A DNA stretch of 64,000 nt from Nocardia vinacea (GTDB lineage Bacteria > Actinomycetota > Actinomycetes > Mycobacteriales > Mycobacteriaceae): contig NZ_CP109149.1 of the NCBI RefSeq assembly GCF_035920345.1, positions 9,796,001-9,860,000 of the forward strand, read 5' to 3'. The stretch's first letter is position 1. Every line of letters begins with the position of its first letter. This document shows, piece after piece, positions 1 to 9,800 of the stretch. The notes beneath the pieces were generated by a model. It did no database searches and was not told where the DNA came from. It saw only the letters and a program-made list of their open reading frames with translations. The translations under genes were made by a program, and so were the position numbers.

Positions 1-2364
1 GCGATCGCGGTGCATCCGGATGTGCGCTATGTGCACGTGCGTGCCGCCGACGGCAAGCGCTACCTGCTGGCCGCCGAACGGCTCTCGCACTACGCCCGCG
101 AATTCGGCGATCAGCCCGAAGTGCTCGGCGAGTACGACGGCGCCGCCCTCGCGGATCTGTCGTATGCCCCGCCGTTCGACTTCTTCGTCGGCCATCCCAA
201 CGCGCACCGGGTGCTGACCGCCGACTACGTGACCACCGACTCCGGCACCGGAATCGTGCACCTCGCACCGGCTTTCGGTGAGGAGGATATGGACGTCGCC
301 GCCGCCAACGGCATCGAAATCGTGCAGCCGCTGGATCCGGGCGGCAAGTTCACCTCGATGGTGCCCCCGTACGAAGGCCTGATGGTCTTCGACGCCAATC
401 CGGTGATCATCAAGGATCTCAAGGCGGCCGGAAAGCTGCTGCGGCATGAGACGATCGAGCACTCCTACCCGCACAGCTGGCGTTCCGGTCAGCCGCTGAT
501 CTATATGGCGGTGCCGTCCTGGTTCGTCGCGGTGACCAAGTTCCGCGACCGGATGGTCGAGCTGAATCAGCAGATCACCTGGGTGCCCGAGCACATCCGC
601 GACGGACAGTTCGGCAAGTGGCTCGAGGGCGCGCGGGACTGGAACATCAGCCGCAACCGCTACTGGGGCAGCCCGATCCCGGTGTGGGTCTCCGACGATC
701 CGGCCTATCCGCGCACCGACGTGTACGGTTCGCTCGACGAACTCGAGCGTGACTTCGGTGTGCGCCCGACCGATCTGCACCGGCCGATGATCGATGAGCT
801 GACCAGGCCGAATCCCGATGATCCGACCGGCAGGTCCACCATGCGCCGGGTGCCGGAGGTCTTGGACTGCTGGTTCGAGTCCGGCTCGATGCCCTATGCC
901 CAGGTGCACTACCCGTTCGAGAACAAGGATTGGTTCGACAACCACTTCCCAGGCGATTTCATCGTCGAATACAACGGGCAAACCCGCGGCTGGTTCTACA
1001 CCCTGCACGTGCTCTCGACCGCGCTGTTCGACAGTCCGGCCTTCAAAACCGTTGCCGCGCACGGCATCGTGCTCGGTGACGACGGGCTGAAGATGAGCAA
1101 GTCCAAGGGCAACTACCCGGATGTGAACGAGGTGTTCGACCGGGACGGCTCCGATGCGATGCGCTGGTTCCTGATGAGTTCGCCGATCCTGCGCGGCGGC
1201 AATCTCATCGTCACCGAGCGCGGCATCCGCGAGGGGGTCAGCCATGCGCTGCGCCCGCTGTGGAACGCGTGGACCTTCCTGCAGCTCTACGCCTCGAAAA
1301 CCGGTGTGTGGCGCACGGATTCGCCGCATGTGCTGGACCGCTACATCCTGGCCAAGCTGGCCGCGACCCGGGATGTGATGACCGAGGCGCTCGAGATCTA
1401 CGACATCGCAGGCGCCTGCGAGGAATTGCGCTCCTTCGCCGATGCGCTCACCAATTGGTATGTGCGCCGGTCGCGTTCGCGCTTCTGGGAGGAGGACCGG
1501 GATGCGGTCGACACGCTGCATACTGTGCTCGAGGTCGTCACCCGCCTGGCCGCGCCGCTGCTGCCGCTGATCTCCGAGGTGATCTGGCGCGGGCTGACCG
1601 GCGATCAATCGGTGCACCTGGCCGATTGGCCCAAGGAGGGTGAGCTGCCGAAGGATCCGGATCTGGTCGCCGCCATGGACGAGGTCCGGGTGGTCTGCTC
1701 TACGGTGCTGAGCCTGCGCAAGGCGCAGAATCTGCGGGTGCGCCTGCCGCTGGCCGAGGTCACCATCGCCGCGCCCGATGCCGAGCGGCTGCGGCCGTTC
1801 GCCGACATCATCGCCGATGAGGTGAACGTCAAGAAGGTCGACCTGACCACCGATGTCGCCGTGCACGGTCGTTTCGAGCTGGTCGTGAACGCCCGCGCCG
1901 CAGGCCCGCGTCTGGGCAAGGATGTGCAGACGGTGATCAAGGCGGTGAAGGCGGGCGAATGGTCCGAGAACGCCGCCGGTGTGGTCACCGCGGCGGGCAT
2001 CGAACTGCTGCCGGAGGAGTACACCCAGCGACTGGTCGCGGCCGAACCGGAGTCGACCGCGGCCCTGCCCGGCAATGCGGGCCTGGTGGTGCTCGATTCG
2101 GTGGTGACCGAGGAGCTCGAGGCCGAGGGCTGGGCCCGCGATGTGATCCGCGATCTGCAGGAGACGCGAAAGTCCTTGGGGCTGGACGTATCCGATCGCA
2201 TCACTGTGGTGCTCGCGGTGCCCGACGATAAGCAGGTCTGGGCGCAGTCCCATCGCGACCTCATCGCGGGCGAAATCCTCGCCACCGAGCTGACTTTCGG
2301 TGATCCGGGCGCGGATGCCGCCGAAATCGTCGGTAGTGTGCGGGTGTCGATCGCGAAGGTCTGA
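1..2364 (+). CDS. ileS: Isoleucyl-tRNA synthetase, 3' part (5' end outside window)
   Basis: Class I aminoacyl-tRNA synthetase that charges tRNA-Ile in the cytoplasm. The frame is open from base 1, so the N-terminal region with the HIGH motif lies upstream; about 787 residues are visible of a family length near 1,050. Seen in order: part of the editing (CP1) domain, the catalytic-core segment with a WFESGS motif, the KMSKS signature ([11 protein letters not shown], bases 1090-1122), the anticodon-binding helical domain and an actinobacterial-type C-terminal extension ending in VSIAKV. A perfect palindrome lies 44 bp after the stop. In M. tuberculosis ileS is also next to dinX, as it is near here. 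Identity is secure. Confidence 0.97.
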   Translation, partial: AIAVHPDVRYVHVRAADGKRYLLAAERLSHYAREFGDQPEVLGEYDGAALADLSYAPPFDFFVGHPNAHRVLTADYVTTDSGTGIVHLAPAFGEEDMDVAAANGIEIVQPLDPGGKFTSMVPPYEGLMVFDANPVIIKDLKAAGKLLRHETIEHSYPHSWRSGQPLIYMAVPSWFVAVTKFRDRMVELNQQITWVPEHIRDGQFGKWLEGARDWNISRNRYWGSPIPVWVSDDPAYPRTDVYGSLDELERDFGVRPTDLHRPMIDELTRPNPDDPTGRSTMRRVPEVLDCWFESGSMPYAQVHYPFENKDWFDNHFPGDFIVEYNGQTRGWFYTLHVLSTALFDSPAFKTVAAHGIVLGDDGLKMSKSKGNYPDVNEVFDRDGSDAMRWFLMSSPILRGGNLIVTERGIREGVSHALRPLWNAWTFLQLYASKTGVWRTDSPHVLDRYILAKLAATRDVMTEALEIYDIAGACEELRSFADALTNWYVRRSRSRFWEEDRDAVDTLHTVLEVVTRLAAPLLPLISEVIWRGLTGDQSVHLADWPKEGELPKDPDLVAAMDEVRVVCSTVLSLRKAQNLRVRLPLAEVTIAAPDAERLRPFADIIADEVNVKKVDLTTDVAVHGRFELVVNARAAGPRLGKDVQTVIKAVKAGEWSENAAGVVTAAGIELLPEEYTQRLVAAEPESTAALPGNAGLVVLDSVVTEELEAEGWARDVIRDLQETRKSLGLDVSDRITVVLAVPDDKQVWAQSHRDLIAGEILATELTFGDPGADAAEIVGSVRVSIAKV

Positions 2365-2407
2365 CGCGGCGGCTCGGCTGGAGCACAGTCGTTCGGAACG
2401 GCAGTCG

Positions 2408-2431
2408 GGGCGGGATCTCGAGATCCCGCCC
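2408..2431 (+). terminator. Perfect 24-bp palindrome after ileS, probable terminator
   Basis: GGGCGGGATCTC followed directly by its reverse complement, 44 bp after the ileS stop. It could form a hairpin with the central bases looped out. There is no T-tract, as is usual for actinobacterial terminators. A protein-binding site is the alternative. Confidence 0.5.
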
Positions 2432-2459
2432 TGACGCACGTCTATGGCCTTGCCTTAAA

Positions 2460-2475
2460 TGTGATACAGATCACA
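2460..2475. promoter_or_regulatory. Perfect CRP/GlxR-type site
   Basis: TGTGA-TACAGA-TCACA is an exact match to the CRP-family consensus TGTGA-N6-TCACA used by mycobacterial Crp and corynebacterial GlxR. One further base on each side (A...T) extends the symmetry. It lies 244 bp upstream of the chosen NlpC/P60 start, so that gene would have a long leader or a promoter far upstream. The rest of the 354-bp intergenic stretch shows no gene or riboswitch that I recognise. Confidence 0.75.
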
Positions 2476-2718
2476 TGCCGAGAATTAGCTGATTTCCTTG
2501 TCGTGCTCGCACAATGCCCGGCACAATCGGCATGTTGCTGCTGGTGCGCAGATCGACTTCTGTGACGGCAGTGAATGTTCGTGCTTGAACTGCTCTACCT
2601 GAAATACCTTGCGTCGCACGTGGGTGCGTGATGCAACGCAGGTCAGTGACGTGCGGATCCTTCCCTGATGGTGAGGCCGGTACCGCGCGTCGATCGGGTC
2701 GACGGAAGGGGCGAGCGC

Positions 2719-3252
2719 ATGACCACCGGGCACAAAAAGGTATTGCGGCGGATAGCTGTTGGGTTTCTGGTATCGATCGTCATGACGCTCGTCCTGGCCG
2801 GACCGGTGCGCGGTGATACCGGAAGCGCCTCCGGTTCCGGTAGCTCCGGCTCCGCATCCGGTAGTTCCGGCAGTTCCAGCGGTTCCGCTGCCCTGCCGCT
2901 GCCGAGTATCTTCGGACTCGGCGCACTTACCGCGGCCTACACCCAGATCGGCAAACCCTACGAATGGGGCGCCACCGGCCCATTCGCCTGGGATTGCTCG
3001 GCTCTGGTCCAGTGGGCATTCCGTCAGGTCGGGGTGAAACTGCCGCGTACCACCTACGAGCAGGCCAAGGTCGGCGCGGTGGTGCCGTTCCCGGCCCTGT
3101 CGCTGGGTGATGTCGTAATCCTCAATGACGACGCCTCACATGTCGGCATCTACGCCGGCTCCGGACAAATCCTGGATGCGCACGACTGGGGCGTTCCGGT
3201 CGGTCTGCATCCACTCCGAGACTTCGACATCTACACCATCCGTCGTTTCTGA
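2719..3252 (+). CDS. Secreted NlpC/P60 peptidoglycan endopeptidase
   Basis: Predicted cell-wall hydrolase of 177 aa that would cleave peptide stems of peptidoglycan outside the membrane. An N-terminal hydrophobic segment (about residues 12-33) acts as signal peptide or anchor. It is followed by a Gly/Ser-rich linker (about residues 36-58) and a C-terminal NlpC/P60 domain. The catalytic Cys93 sits in WDCSALVQW, His141 in SHVGIY, and a third polar residue is probably His155. The ATG at 2719 follows a GGAAGGGG ribosome-binding site; an in-frame ATG at 2668 would put charged residues before the signal sequence and looks wrong. The single-domain architecture suggests a housekeeping hydrolase like the mycobacterial Rip proteins. 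The CRP-type site upstream suggests cAMP control. Confidence 0.88.
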   Translation: MTTGHKKVLRRIAVGFLVSIVMTLVLAGPVRGDTGSASGSGSSGSASGSSGSSSGSAALPLPSIFGLGALTAAYTQIGKPYEWGATGPFAWDCSALVQWAFRQVGVKLPRTTYEQAKVGAVVPFPALSLGDVVILNDDASHVGIYAGSGQILDAHDWGVPVGLHPLRDFDIYTIRRF

Positions 3253-3394
3253 TCCGGTTCGGCTACGTTTCTCCCGGACCAGCATGGTTGTGCGTGGATG
3301 GCAACGATGGGGAACGTGATGGCGATCGGGTGTTCCAGCACTGGCCGACGACGAGGTCGTGATCGTCGCCTAGCCCTAGTAGGCGAACCCGAGC

Positions 3395-4270
3395 TCAGTC
3401 GACGAGCTGGCGCAGCAGCGGTCCGTACTGCGGATGCGCCAGTGCCGAGGCGAATTGCGCGACCAGGTAGTCGGCCGGGTTGCCGGTGTCGTACCAGCGG
3501 CCCTGGATGACCTGGCCGAAGACCGGGTTGTCGGCGGCGTGCACATTGATCGCATCGGTGAGGTAAACCTCGCCGGTGCGATGTTCGTACCACTGCTCGG
3601 TCTGTCTGCGCAGTTCGCAGATGATGCCGGGAGTGACGACATAGCCGCCGATCGCGGCATAGTTCGACGGTGCGTCCTCGGGCTTGGGCTTTTCCCGCAG
3701 CCCGGTGATGCGCAGCAGGCCGTTGCCCTGGTCGTCCGCGACAACCGGGACGCCGTAGCGCTGGGATTCGGACGGATCCATCGGCATCAGCGCGAGCACG
3801 GGCGCGCCGGTCGCCTCATAGGCGTCGATCAGCTGCTGGGCGCGTGGCACCCCGGCGACGAAGACGTCGTCGGGCCACAGCACCAGCATGGGCTCGTCGC
3901 CGAGATTGCGGGCGGCATTGAGCACCGGGGTGCCGTTGCCGTAGGGCCCGTGCTGATCGAGGTAGGTGATATGCCCGAGCCGGGACAGCTCGCCGACCTC
4001 CTCCACCGCGTCGGCGTAGGCGTCCTTGCCGTCGGCGCGTAGTTGGGCCACCAGGGCCGGATTGGGGCGGAAATGGTCCTGGATCAGGGACTTTCCGCTG
4101 CTGACCACGATGGTGATATCGGTGATTCCGGATGCGACCAGCTCGCGGACGGTGTGCTCGATGACCGGCTTATCGCCGACCGGCAGCATCTCCTTGGGGA
4201 TGGCCTTGGTCAGCGGGAGCAGCCGGGAGCCGATTCCGGCGGCCGGTATCACGGCCTTACGGATCTTCAT
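3395..4270 (-). CDS. galU: UTP-glucose-1-phosphate uridylyltransferase
   Basis: Makes UDP-glucose from UTP and glucose-1-phosphate, feeding cell-envelope glycans and trehalose/glycogen metabolism. The 291-aa protein starts MKIRKAVIPAAG and shows the nucleotide-binding signature AAGIGSRLLPLTKAIPKEML, then conserved VLWPDDVF and GEVYLTDAI-type segments. The length is normal for bacterial GalU. The ATG at 4270 is preferred: upstream in-frame codons (R-V-C-D-D-R-T) contain no good alternative start, although no strong Shine-Dalgarno is visible. It is transcribed divergently from the DinX-type polymerase gene, with 283 bp between starts that hold both promoters and no further gene that I can see. 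Confidence 0.95.
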   Translation of the reverse strand: MKIRKAVIPAAGIGSRLLPLTKAIPKEMLPVGDKPVIEHTVRELVASGITDITIVVSSGKSLIQDHFRPNPALVAQLRADGKDAYADAVEEVGELSRLGHITYLDQHGPYGNGTPVLNAARNLGDEPMLVLWPDDVFVAGVPRAQQLIDAYEATGAPVLALMPMDPSESQRYGVPVVADDQGNGLLRITGLREKPKPEDAPSNYAAIGGYVVTPGIICELRRQTEQWYEHRTGEVYLTDAINVHAADNPVFGQVIQGRWYDTGNPADYLVAQFASALAHPQYGPLLRQLVD

Positions 4271-4540
4271 GGTCCGATCATCACATACCCGAGCGCGTCC
4301 GAACCGGCGATCCCCAGGCTTGGGCCGGGCATGTCGAGGTGGCAACATATTGGTATCGGACCTGGTCACGGGTGGTTGGGCAGGGCAGAGAGCCGCGCTC
4401 GCTGCGTCGTCGCGCCGCGAAGTTCGATAGCAATCTCGCAGAAACTACTCGGCTGACGTCCACCCGGCACCCAGGTTGTCTGTCGTCTTCACAGGTTGAC
4501 GAGGTGTTGCGCGGTGGGCCGACCTGTCGGTGGGGCGGCG

Positions 4541-4546
4541 TAGATT
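4541..4546 (+). promoter_or_regulatory. -10 hexamer TAGATT, leaderless type, for dinX
   Basis: TAGATT ends exactly 7 nt before the GTG start at 4554. That spacing would place transcription initiation on or next to the start codon. No convincing -35 element or Shine-Dalgarno is present. Confidence 0.55.
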
Positions 4547-4553
4547 CCGGTGC

Positions 4554-6101
4554 GTGAGCACCGAGAACACCACTGTGGCCGCCGGGGGAGGCGCGGTGGG
4601 GTCCGCGTCCGTGCGCACGGCTCGGCGGTGGGTGCTGCATATCGATATGGATGCCTTCTTCGCCTCGGTCGAACAATTGACCCGGCCGACGCTGCGCGGT
4701 CGCCCGGTGCTGGTCGGTGGCACCGGTGGGCGCGGTGTGGTCGCGGGGGCGAGCTATGAGGCGCGGGTATTCGGTGCGCGCTCGGCCATGCCGATGCATC
4801 AGGCTCGGCGGTTGGTCGGGTTGACCGCGGTGGTGGTGCCGCCGCGCGGCGCGGTCTACAGCGTGGTCAGTGCGCGGGTGTTCGACGCACTGCGCAGCCG
4901 GATCCCGGTGCTGGAGACGCTGTCGTTCGACGAGGCGTTCGGTGAGCCCGCCGAGTTGGTGGGCGCGACCGTCGAGCAGGTGCGCGAATTCTGCGAGGAG
5001 TTGCGTGCGCTGGTGCGGGAGCGGACCGGGTTGGTCGCCTCGGTCGGTGCGGGCACCGGTAAGCAACTGGCCAAGATCGCCTCCGGTATGGCCAAACCCG
5101 ATGGGGTGCGGGTGGTTTCGCCGGATGAGCAGCAGCAACTGCTGGCCGGGCTGCCGGTGCGCAAGCTGTGGGGGATCGGTCCGGTGGCCGACAGCCGCTT
5201 GCGTTCGCTCGGTATCGAGACCGTCGGCGCCTTCGCGGCGCTGCCGGAATCGGAGGCGGTGTCCATTCTCGGCGGCAGCGTTGGCGCGGCGCTGCACCGG
5301 CTGGCCCGTGGCATCGACGACCGGCCGGTCGCCGAGCGGGCCGAGGCCAAACAGATCAGCGCCGAGAACACCTATGAAACCGATATCGTCACGCTGGCCC
5401 AGCTGCGTCCGGCAATCGAGACGATGGCGGCGTCCGCGCACCGTCGTCTGGAAAAGGACGGGCGGGCGGCACGCACCGTGGTGCTGAAGCTGAAGAAATC
5501 CGATATGAGCATCGTGACCAGGTCGTTCACGCTGCCGTACGCGACGACCGAGCTGGCCACACTGACGACGGCGGCGCAGCGCTCGGCCATTGATCCGGCC
5601 GAGCTCGGGCCGATCCGGCTGGTCGGAGTGGGTTACGGCGGGCTGTCGACGGTCCGGCAAGAGTCGCTGTTTCCGGAGCTGGATCAGGCGCCGGTCGAGG
5701 ACGGCGGCGTCTGGGAGGGCGACACGCCGCACTCCGAAGGTTGGGGCGCACAGGCGGGGCCGTCCGCAGCTGCGGACGGTGCCACAGAGCTCGGCGCGGG
5801 TGCGTTGGTCGGCGCGGTAGGCGTCGAGGTGGGAGTAACCGCGACATCCCCGGTCCCCGCGACCACACAGCCGAGCGTCGGTGCAGCTCAGGACGATTCG
5901 TCGATGCGGAGCGCGATGTTGTGGTATCCCGGACTGGATGTCACGCACCCCGAATTCGGGCACGGGTGGGTGCAAGGAGCCGGGCTCGGGGTGGTTACTG
6001 TTCGGTTCGAGACCAGCTCGACAGGGCCCGGTCCGGCGCGTACCTTTGCCGCCGACGACATCAGTCTGTCCCGGGCGGATCCGCTCGGCAGTCTCCGCTG
6101 A
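4554..6101 (+). CDS. dinX: Y-family DNA polymerase IV, DinX type
   Basis: Translesion DNA polymerase of 515 aa. The palm catalytic acidic residues are visible as Asp31 and Asp33 ([12 protein letters not shown]) and Asp126-Glu127 (SFDEAF). Thumb HhH and little-finger regions follow to about residue 360. QESLF at residues 369-373 (bases 5658-5672) matches the beta-clamp-binding pentapeptide. A low-complexity Ala/Gly/Val linker (about 390-440) leads to a C-terminal module with [18 protein letters not shown]. Such a tail, placed next to ileS, fits M. tuberculosis DinX (Rv1537) better than a minimal DinB. The GTG start is supported by the -10 spacing. No LexA-type SOS box was seen upstream. Symbol by synteny and architecture. 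Confidence 0.92.
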   Translation: MSTENTTVAAGGGAVGSASVRTARRWVLHIDMDAFFASVEQLTRPTLRGRPVLVGGTGGRGVVAGASYEARVFGARSAMPMHQARRLVGLTAVVVPPRGAVYSVVSARVFDALRSRIPVLETLSFDEAFGEPAELVGATVEQVREFCEELRALVRERTGLVASVGAGTGKQLAKIASGMAKPDGVRVVSPDEQQQLLAGLPVRKLWGIGPVADSRLRSLGIETVGAFAALPESEAVSILGGSVGAALHRLARGIDDRPVAERAEAKQISAENTYETDIVTLAQLRPAIETMAASAHRRLEKDGRAARTVVLKLKKSDMSIVTRSFTLPYATTELATLTTAAQRSAIDPAELGPIRLVGVGYGGLSTVRQESLFPELDQAPVEDGGVWEGDTPHSEGWGAQAGPSAAADGATELGAGALVGAVGVEVGVTATSPVPATTQPSVGAAQDDSSMRSAMLWYPGLDVTHPEFGHGWVQGAGLGVVTVRFETSSTGPGPARTFAADDISLSRADPLGSLR

Positions 6102-6196
6102 CAGGTAGCCTTGGTCATTCGTGCAGCGTTGCCGATTCGGGTGACGGCTGCCGTTGGTGGACGACATGTACCTACTCGAACGCAAAGGACGAGCAG

Positions 6197-6700
6197 TTGA
6201 AGCTTCGTAAGACTGGACGCATCGCCATCGCCGCCCTGGCCGTCGTCGCCGCACTCGGCATGACCGCCTGCAGCGATGACAAAGACAGCAAGCCGGCCGC
6301 GAAGACCAGTACCAGCGCCCAGGCCTCGGCCAGCGCGAACGCGAACACCAATCTGCCGCCGGTGCCCTCCGTCGCGGAACTGAACACGCAGCTGCAGCGT
6401 GCCCTCGATCCGTCGATCCCCAGTTCGGAGAAGCTCGACGGCGTGCAGGGCGCCGAGGCCGATCCGGAACTGCCGAATCGACTCGCCGAGGCCGCCAAGG
6501 GCGCCAATGTCACTATCACGGTCACCGATGTGACCAGCTTCGGCGACAGCGTCAATGCCAAGGCCAAGGTCTTGCTCAACGGCCAGGAGAACCTTATCGA
6601 CGTGCCGTTCGTCGCAGAGAACGGCAAGTGGAAGATCCAGAAGGCCTGGGCCTGCACCATGCTGACCAACCTCGGCCAGCAGTCGGTGGCCTGCAGCTGA
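6197..6700 (+). CDS. Secreted lipoprotein, MTB12-like
   Basis: Predicted envelope lipoprotein of 167 aa. The N-terminus MKLRKTGRIAIAALAVVAAL is a signal peptide ending in a lipobox-like GMTAC with Cys at residue 24. An Ala/Thr/Ser linker follows, then a domain beginning LPPVPSVAELNTQLQRALDP and ending in GKWKIQKAWACTML. The domain resembles the C-terminal domain of mycobacterial low-molecular-weight antigen MTB12 (CFP2). Two cysteines near the C-terminus could form a disulfide. The TTG start at 6197 is chosen because AAAGGACGAG lies just upstream and the signal peptide begins immediately after it. Function unknown; the domain may bind small ligands like other NTF2-type folds (inference). Confidence 0.8.
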   Translation: MKLRKTGRIAIAALAVVAALGMTACSDDKDSKPAAKTSTSAQASASANANTNLPPVPSVAELNTQLQRALDPSIPSSEKLDGVQGAEADPELPNRLAEAAKGANVTITVTDVTSFGDSVNAKAKVLLNGQENLIDVPFVAENGKWKIQKAWACTMLTNLGQQSVACS

Positions 6701-6712
6701 TAGACCAGCGGT

Positions 6713-6737
6713 CGCGGCCGACCCGGTGTCGGCCGCG
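6713..6737 (+). terminator. Hairpin terminator after the MTB12-like lipoprotein gene
   Basis: A perfect 10-bp GC stem (CGCGGCCGAC / GTCGGCCGCG) with a 5-nt loop CCGGT, starting 12 bp after the stop codon. No U-tract follows. Confidence 0.65.
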
Positions 6738-6805
6738 CCAGCTGTGTGCTTGCTGAGAATCAATGCCGCACGCCGGCAAGAACTTTCGTTTGAAATAGTT
6801 ACCGT

Positions 6806-6811
6806 TAGGAT
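6806..6811 (+). promoter_or_regulatory. -10 hexamer TAGGAT, leaderless type, for the arabinosyltransferase
   Basis: TAGGAT lies 8 nt before the GTG start at 6820. The same GGA could serve as a weak, distant Shine-Dalgarno, so leaderless initiation is likely but not certain. Confidence 0.45.
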
Positions 6812-6819
6812 CAGGCCCC

Positions 6820-9800
6820 GTGGCTGACACGATGGTGTGGGCGGGGCAGCCGTCCGTCGAGGAATCCGAACTCGGGACGGCACAATCGAAGACGCGGAGG
6901 GGTTGGGCCGGGCCGGTCGCGCTGATCGCGGGTCTGCTGGGCGCACTGTTCGCGGTGGCAGTGCCACTGCTGCCGGTGCGGGTGGACGCGGCGACGCTGA
7001 CCTGGCCGCAGGTGGTTTCGGCGCGCAGCATCGAGGCGCCGCTGATCTCCTATGCGCCATTGACTTTCGACGCCACCCTGCCGTGCACGGCGATCAACCA
7101 GCTCAGCGCCAAGGGCGGCACCCTCGCGGCGACCGGACCCGATGGCGCGCCGGACCTCGAACGCTACGGATTCGTCGCCCGCGTGCGCGCCGGGGCCGAC
7201 ACTCCGGCGCGGCTGGATGTCGTGCTGCGCAATCAGGCATTGCTCAGCGTGCCGGTGGCCGAACTGGTTTCGGGCTGTGAACTCACCGTGCACGCCGACA
7301 ACGCCAGTGCGACCGCCACCCTGGTCGGATTCGAAGCGCCCGGATTCCCGGTGGTGCTCAATGGCGACTACCGGCCGCAGATGGTGGGCATCTTCAGTGA
7401 TCTGGCCGCGGCCGACGGTGCGCGCGTCACCGCCGAACTCGACACCAGGTTCTCCTCGACGCCCACTCCGGTGAAGCGCGCGGCGATCTGGCTCGCGGTG
7501 CTGTGCACGATTGTGGCGCTGGTCGCGCTGTATCGGCTCGATCGGCTGGACGGTCGGCGGGTGCGTCGCTTCCTGCCGCAGCGCTGGTGGACGTTCACGC
7601 TGCTCGATGCGGTGGTGCTGGGCACCATGGTGGTCTGGTACCTCATCGGGTCCACCACCTCCGATGACGGCTATCAGTTCGGTATGGCCCGTGCGTCGGG
7701 TGTCGCGGGCTACATGGCCAACTACTTCGCCTACTTCGGGGTGCCCGAAAATCCGGTCGGCACACCGTATTACGACCTGATTCGGATCATGACGGAGATC
7801 AGCACCGCCAGTCCGTGGGTGCGGCTGCCCGCGCTGTGCTGCGGTGTGCTGATGTGGCTGCTGCTGAGCCGCGAGGTGGCGACCCGGCTCGGGGTCACGG
7901 TGCGACGCAACCGCGTCGCGATGTGGACCGGTGCGCTCGGCTTCCTGACTATCTGGCTGGCCTATGACAACGGGCTGCGTCCGGAACCGCCGGTCGCGCT
8001 GGGGCTGCTGCTCACCTGGTGCCTGGTCGAACGTGCCATTGCCACGCGGCGTTTGTTGCCCGCCGGATTCGCGATCCTGGTCGCGGCCTTCGCCTGTACG
8101 GCCGGGCCGTCGGGTGTGATCTGTATCGCGGCGCTGCTGGCGGGCTTGCGGCCGGTCGCGCGAATCGTCATGGACCGCACCGGGACTCGGGGATCATTGC
8201 GTGCCCGGGTGGTGGGCTATGCGGTGCTGCTCGCCCCGCTGCTGGCCGCGGGCATCGTGGCGCTGGCGATCATGTTCGCCGATCAGCCGTTGGCGGCGAT
8301 GTTCGAGATGAAGCGGATTCACCACATCGTCGGCCCGGATGTCGAGTGGTTCAACGACTATCTGCGCTATCAGTACCTCTTCCAAGGCGAGACCGACGGC
8401 TCGGTCGGCCGCCGGATCGGTGTGCTCGCGATGTTCGCGGGGCTCATCGTGTGTGTCATCGTCCTGCTGCGCAAGGGCGGTCGGATTCCGCTGCTGGCTG
8501 CGGGACCGACCCGGCGCATTCTCGGTGTCACCGTCGGCGCGCTACTGCTGATCATGGTCACGCCGACCAAGTGGACCCATCACTTCGGTGTGTACGCGGG
8601 CGTGGCCGGTGCCGTCGCCATGGTGACCGCGATGGCCGTCGCGCCAAGGGTTTTGCGGGCGCCGCGCTATCGTGCGCTGTTCGCCGCGGTGGTGGCGTTC
8701 CTGCTCGCGCTGGTGTTCTCCGGGCCCAACAAGTGGTGGTACGTCTCGTCTTACGGCATTCCGTGGTGGGATAAGCCGCCGGTGATCGCCGGTATCGAGC
8801 TCAACAAACTGTTCCTGCTCGCTGCCGCCGCACTGCTTGCCGTGGCCGCGTGGTGGCATGTGCGGGCACCGGAACCCGGTACCCCGCATCGGGTTTCGCG
8901 TCTCGCGTGGCGGGTGTCGGTGCTGCCCCCGCTGACCATCGCGCTGGCCCTGCTCGTGGTCTGGGATGTCGGCTCCTTCGCCAAGGCGGCTGTGGCCCAG
9001 GGCCCTGCGTTCTCGCTGGCGCGCTCGAACATCGAGGCGCTGACCGGGAAGACGGCGGGTCTGGCCGGTCATGTGCTGGTGGAGACCGATCCGAATGCGG
9101 GCATGCTGCGCCCGCTGACCGGCGATGCGGTGAGCACGCTGTCGGGTACCGGCACCGGATTCACCGGGGCGGGCGTGGCCGCCGATCTGCGTCCCGACGA
9201 CGATTCGAGTCCGACCGGCAGTATCGCCGACGCGTTGAGCAGTAAGTCCGCCTCGGAGAACACCGCCGGAACCGCCACCGCCGCACTGCCTTTCGGACTG
9301 AACCCGGCGACCACGCCGGTACTCGGCAGCTACGGCTCCGGTGACGCGGGCCCCGCCGATCTGACCACGGGTTGGTACCGGCTTCCGGAACCCGGTGACC
9401 GCAATGGCATTATCGCGCTGACCGCGGCGGGCCGGATCCGCTCGGTGGACGCCGACGGCATCGTCACGCCGGGCCAGACCCTCGAAATCGAATACGGCGC
9501 AACCGATTCCGAGACCACCGCGCAGCCCACGGGCAAGGTCGCCCCGATCGATATCGGACCGGCGCCGTCCTGGCGCAACCTGCGCGTACCGTTCAGCGAA
9601 ATCCCCGCTGGCGCAGACGTTATCCGCATCGTCGCCGTCGACCGCGACCGCAATCCCAAGCAATGGCTGGCCGTAACCCCGCCGCGGGTGCCCCAGACCA
9701 GAACGCTGAACGATGTTGTCGGCTCACAGGTCCCGGTTCTCACCGACTGGATGGTGGGCCTGCAATTCCCCAACCAGCGCCCCTACGACCACCGCGACAA

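Noticed and set aside
2485..2733. An 82-codon minus-strand frame in the NlpC/P60 leader
   Set aside because: No ribosome-binding site, no recognisable family and atypical composition. The region is better explained as a leader with a CRP site.
4281..6254. A 657-codon open frame on the minus strand opposite the DinX gene
   Set aside because: It is Arg/His/Gln-rich with no family motif and lies antisense to a polymerase gene with clear catalytic motifs. Typical GC-rich shadow frame.
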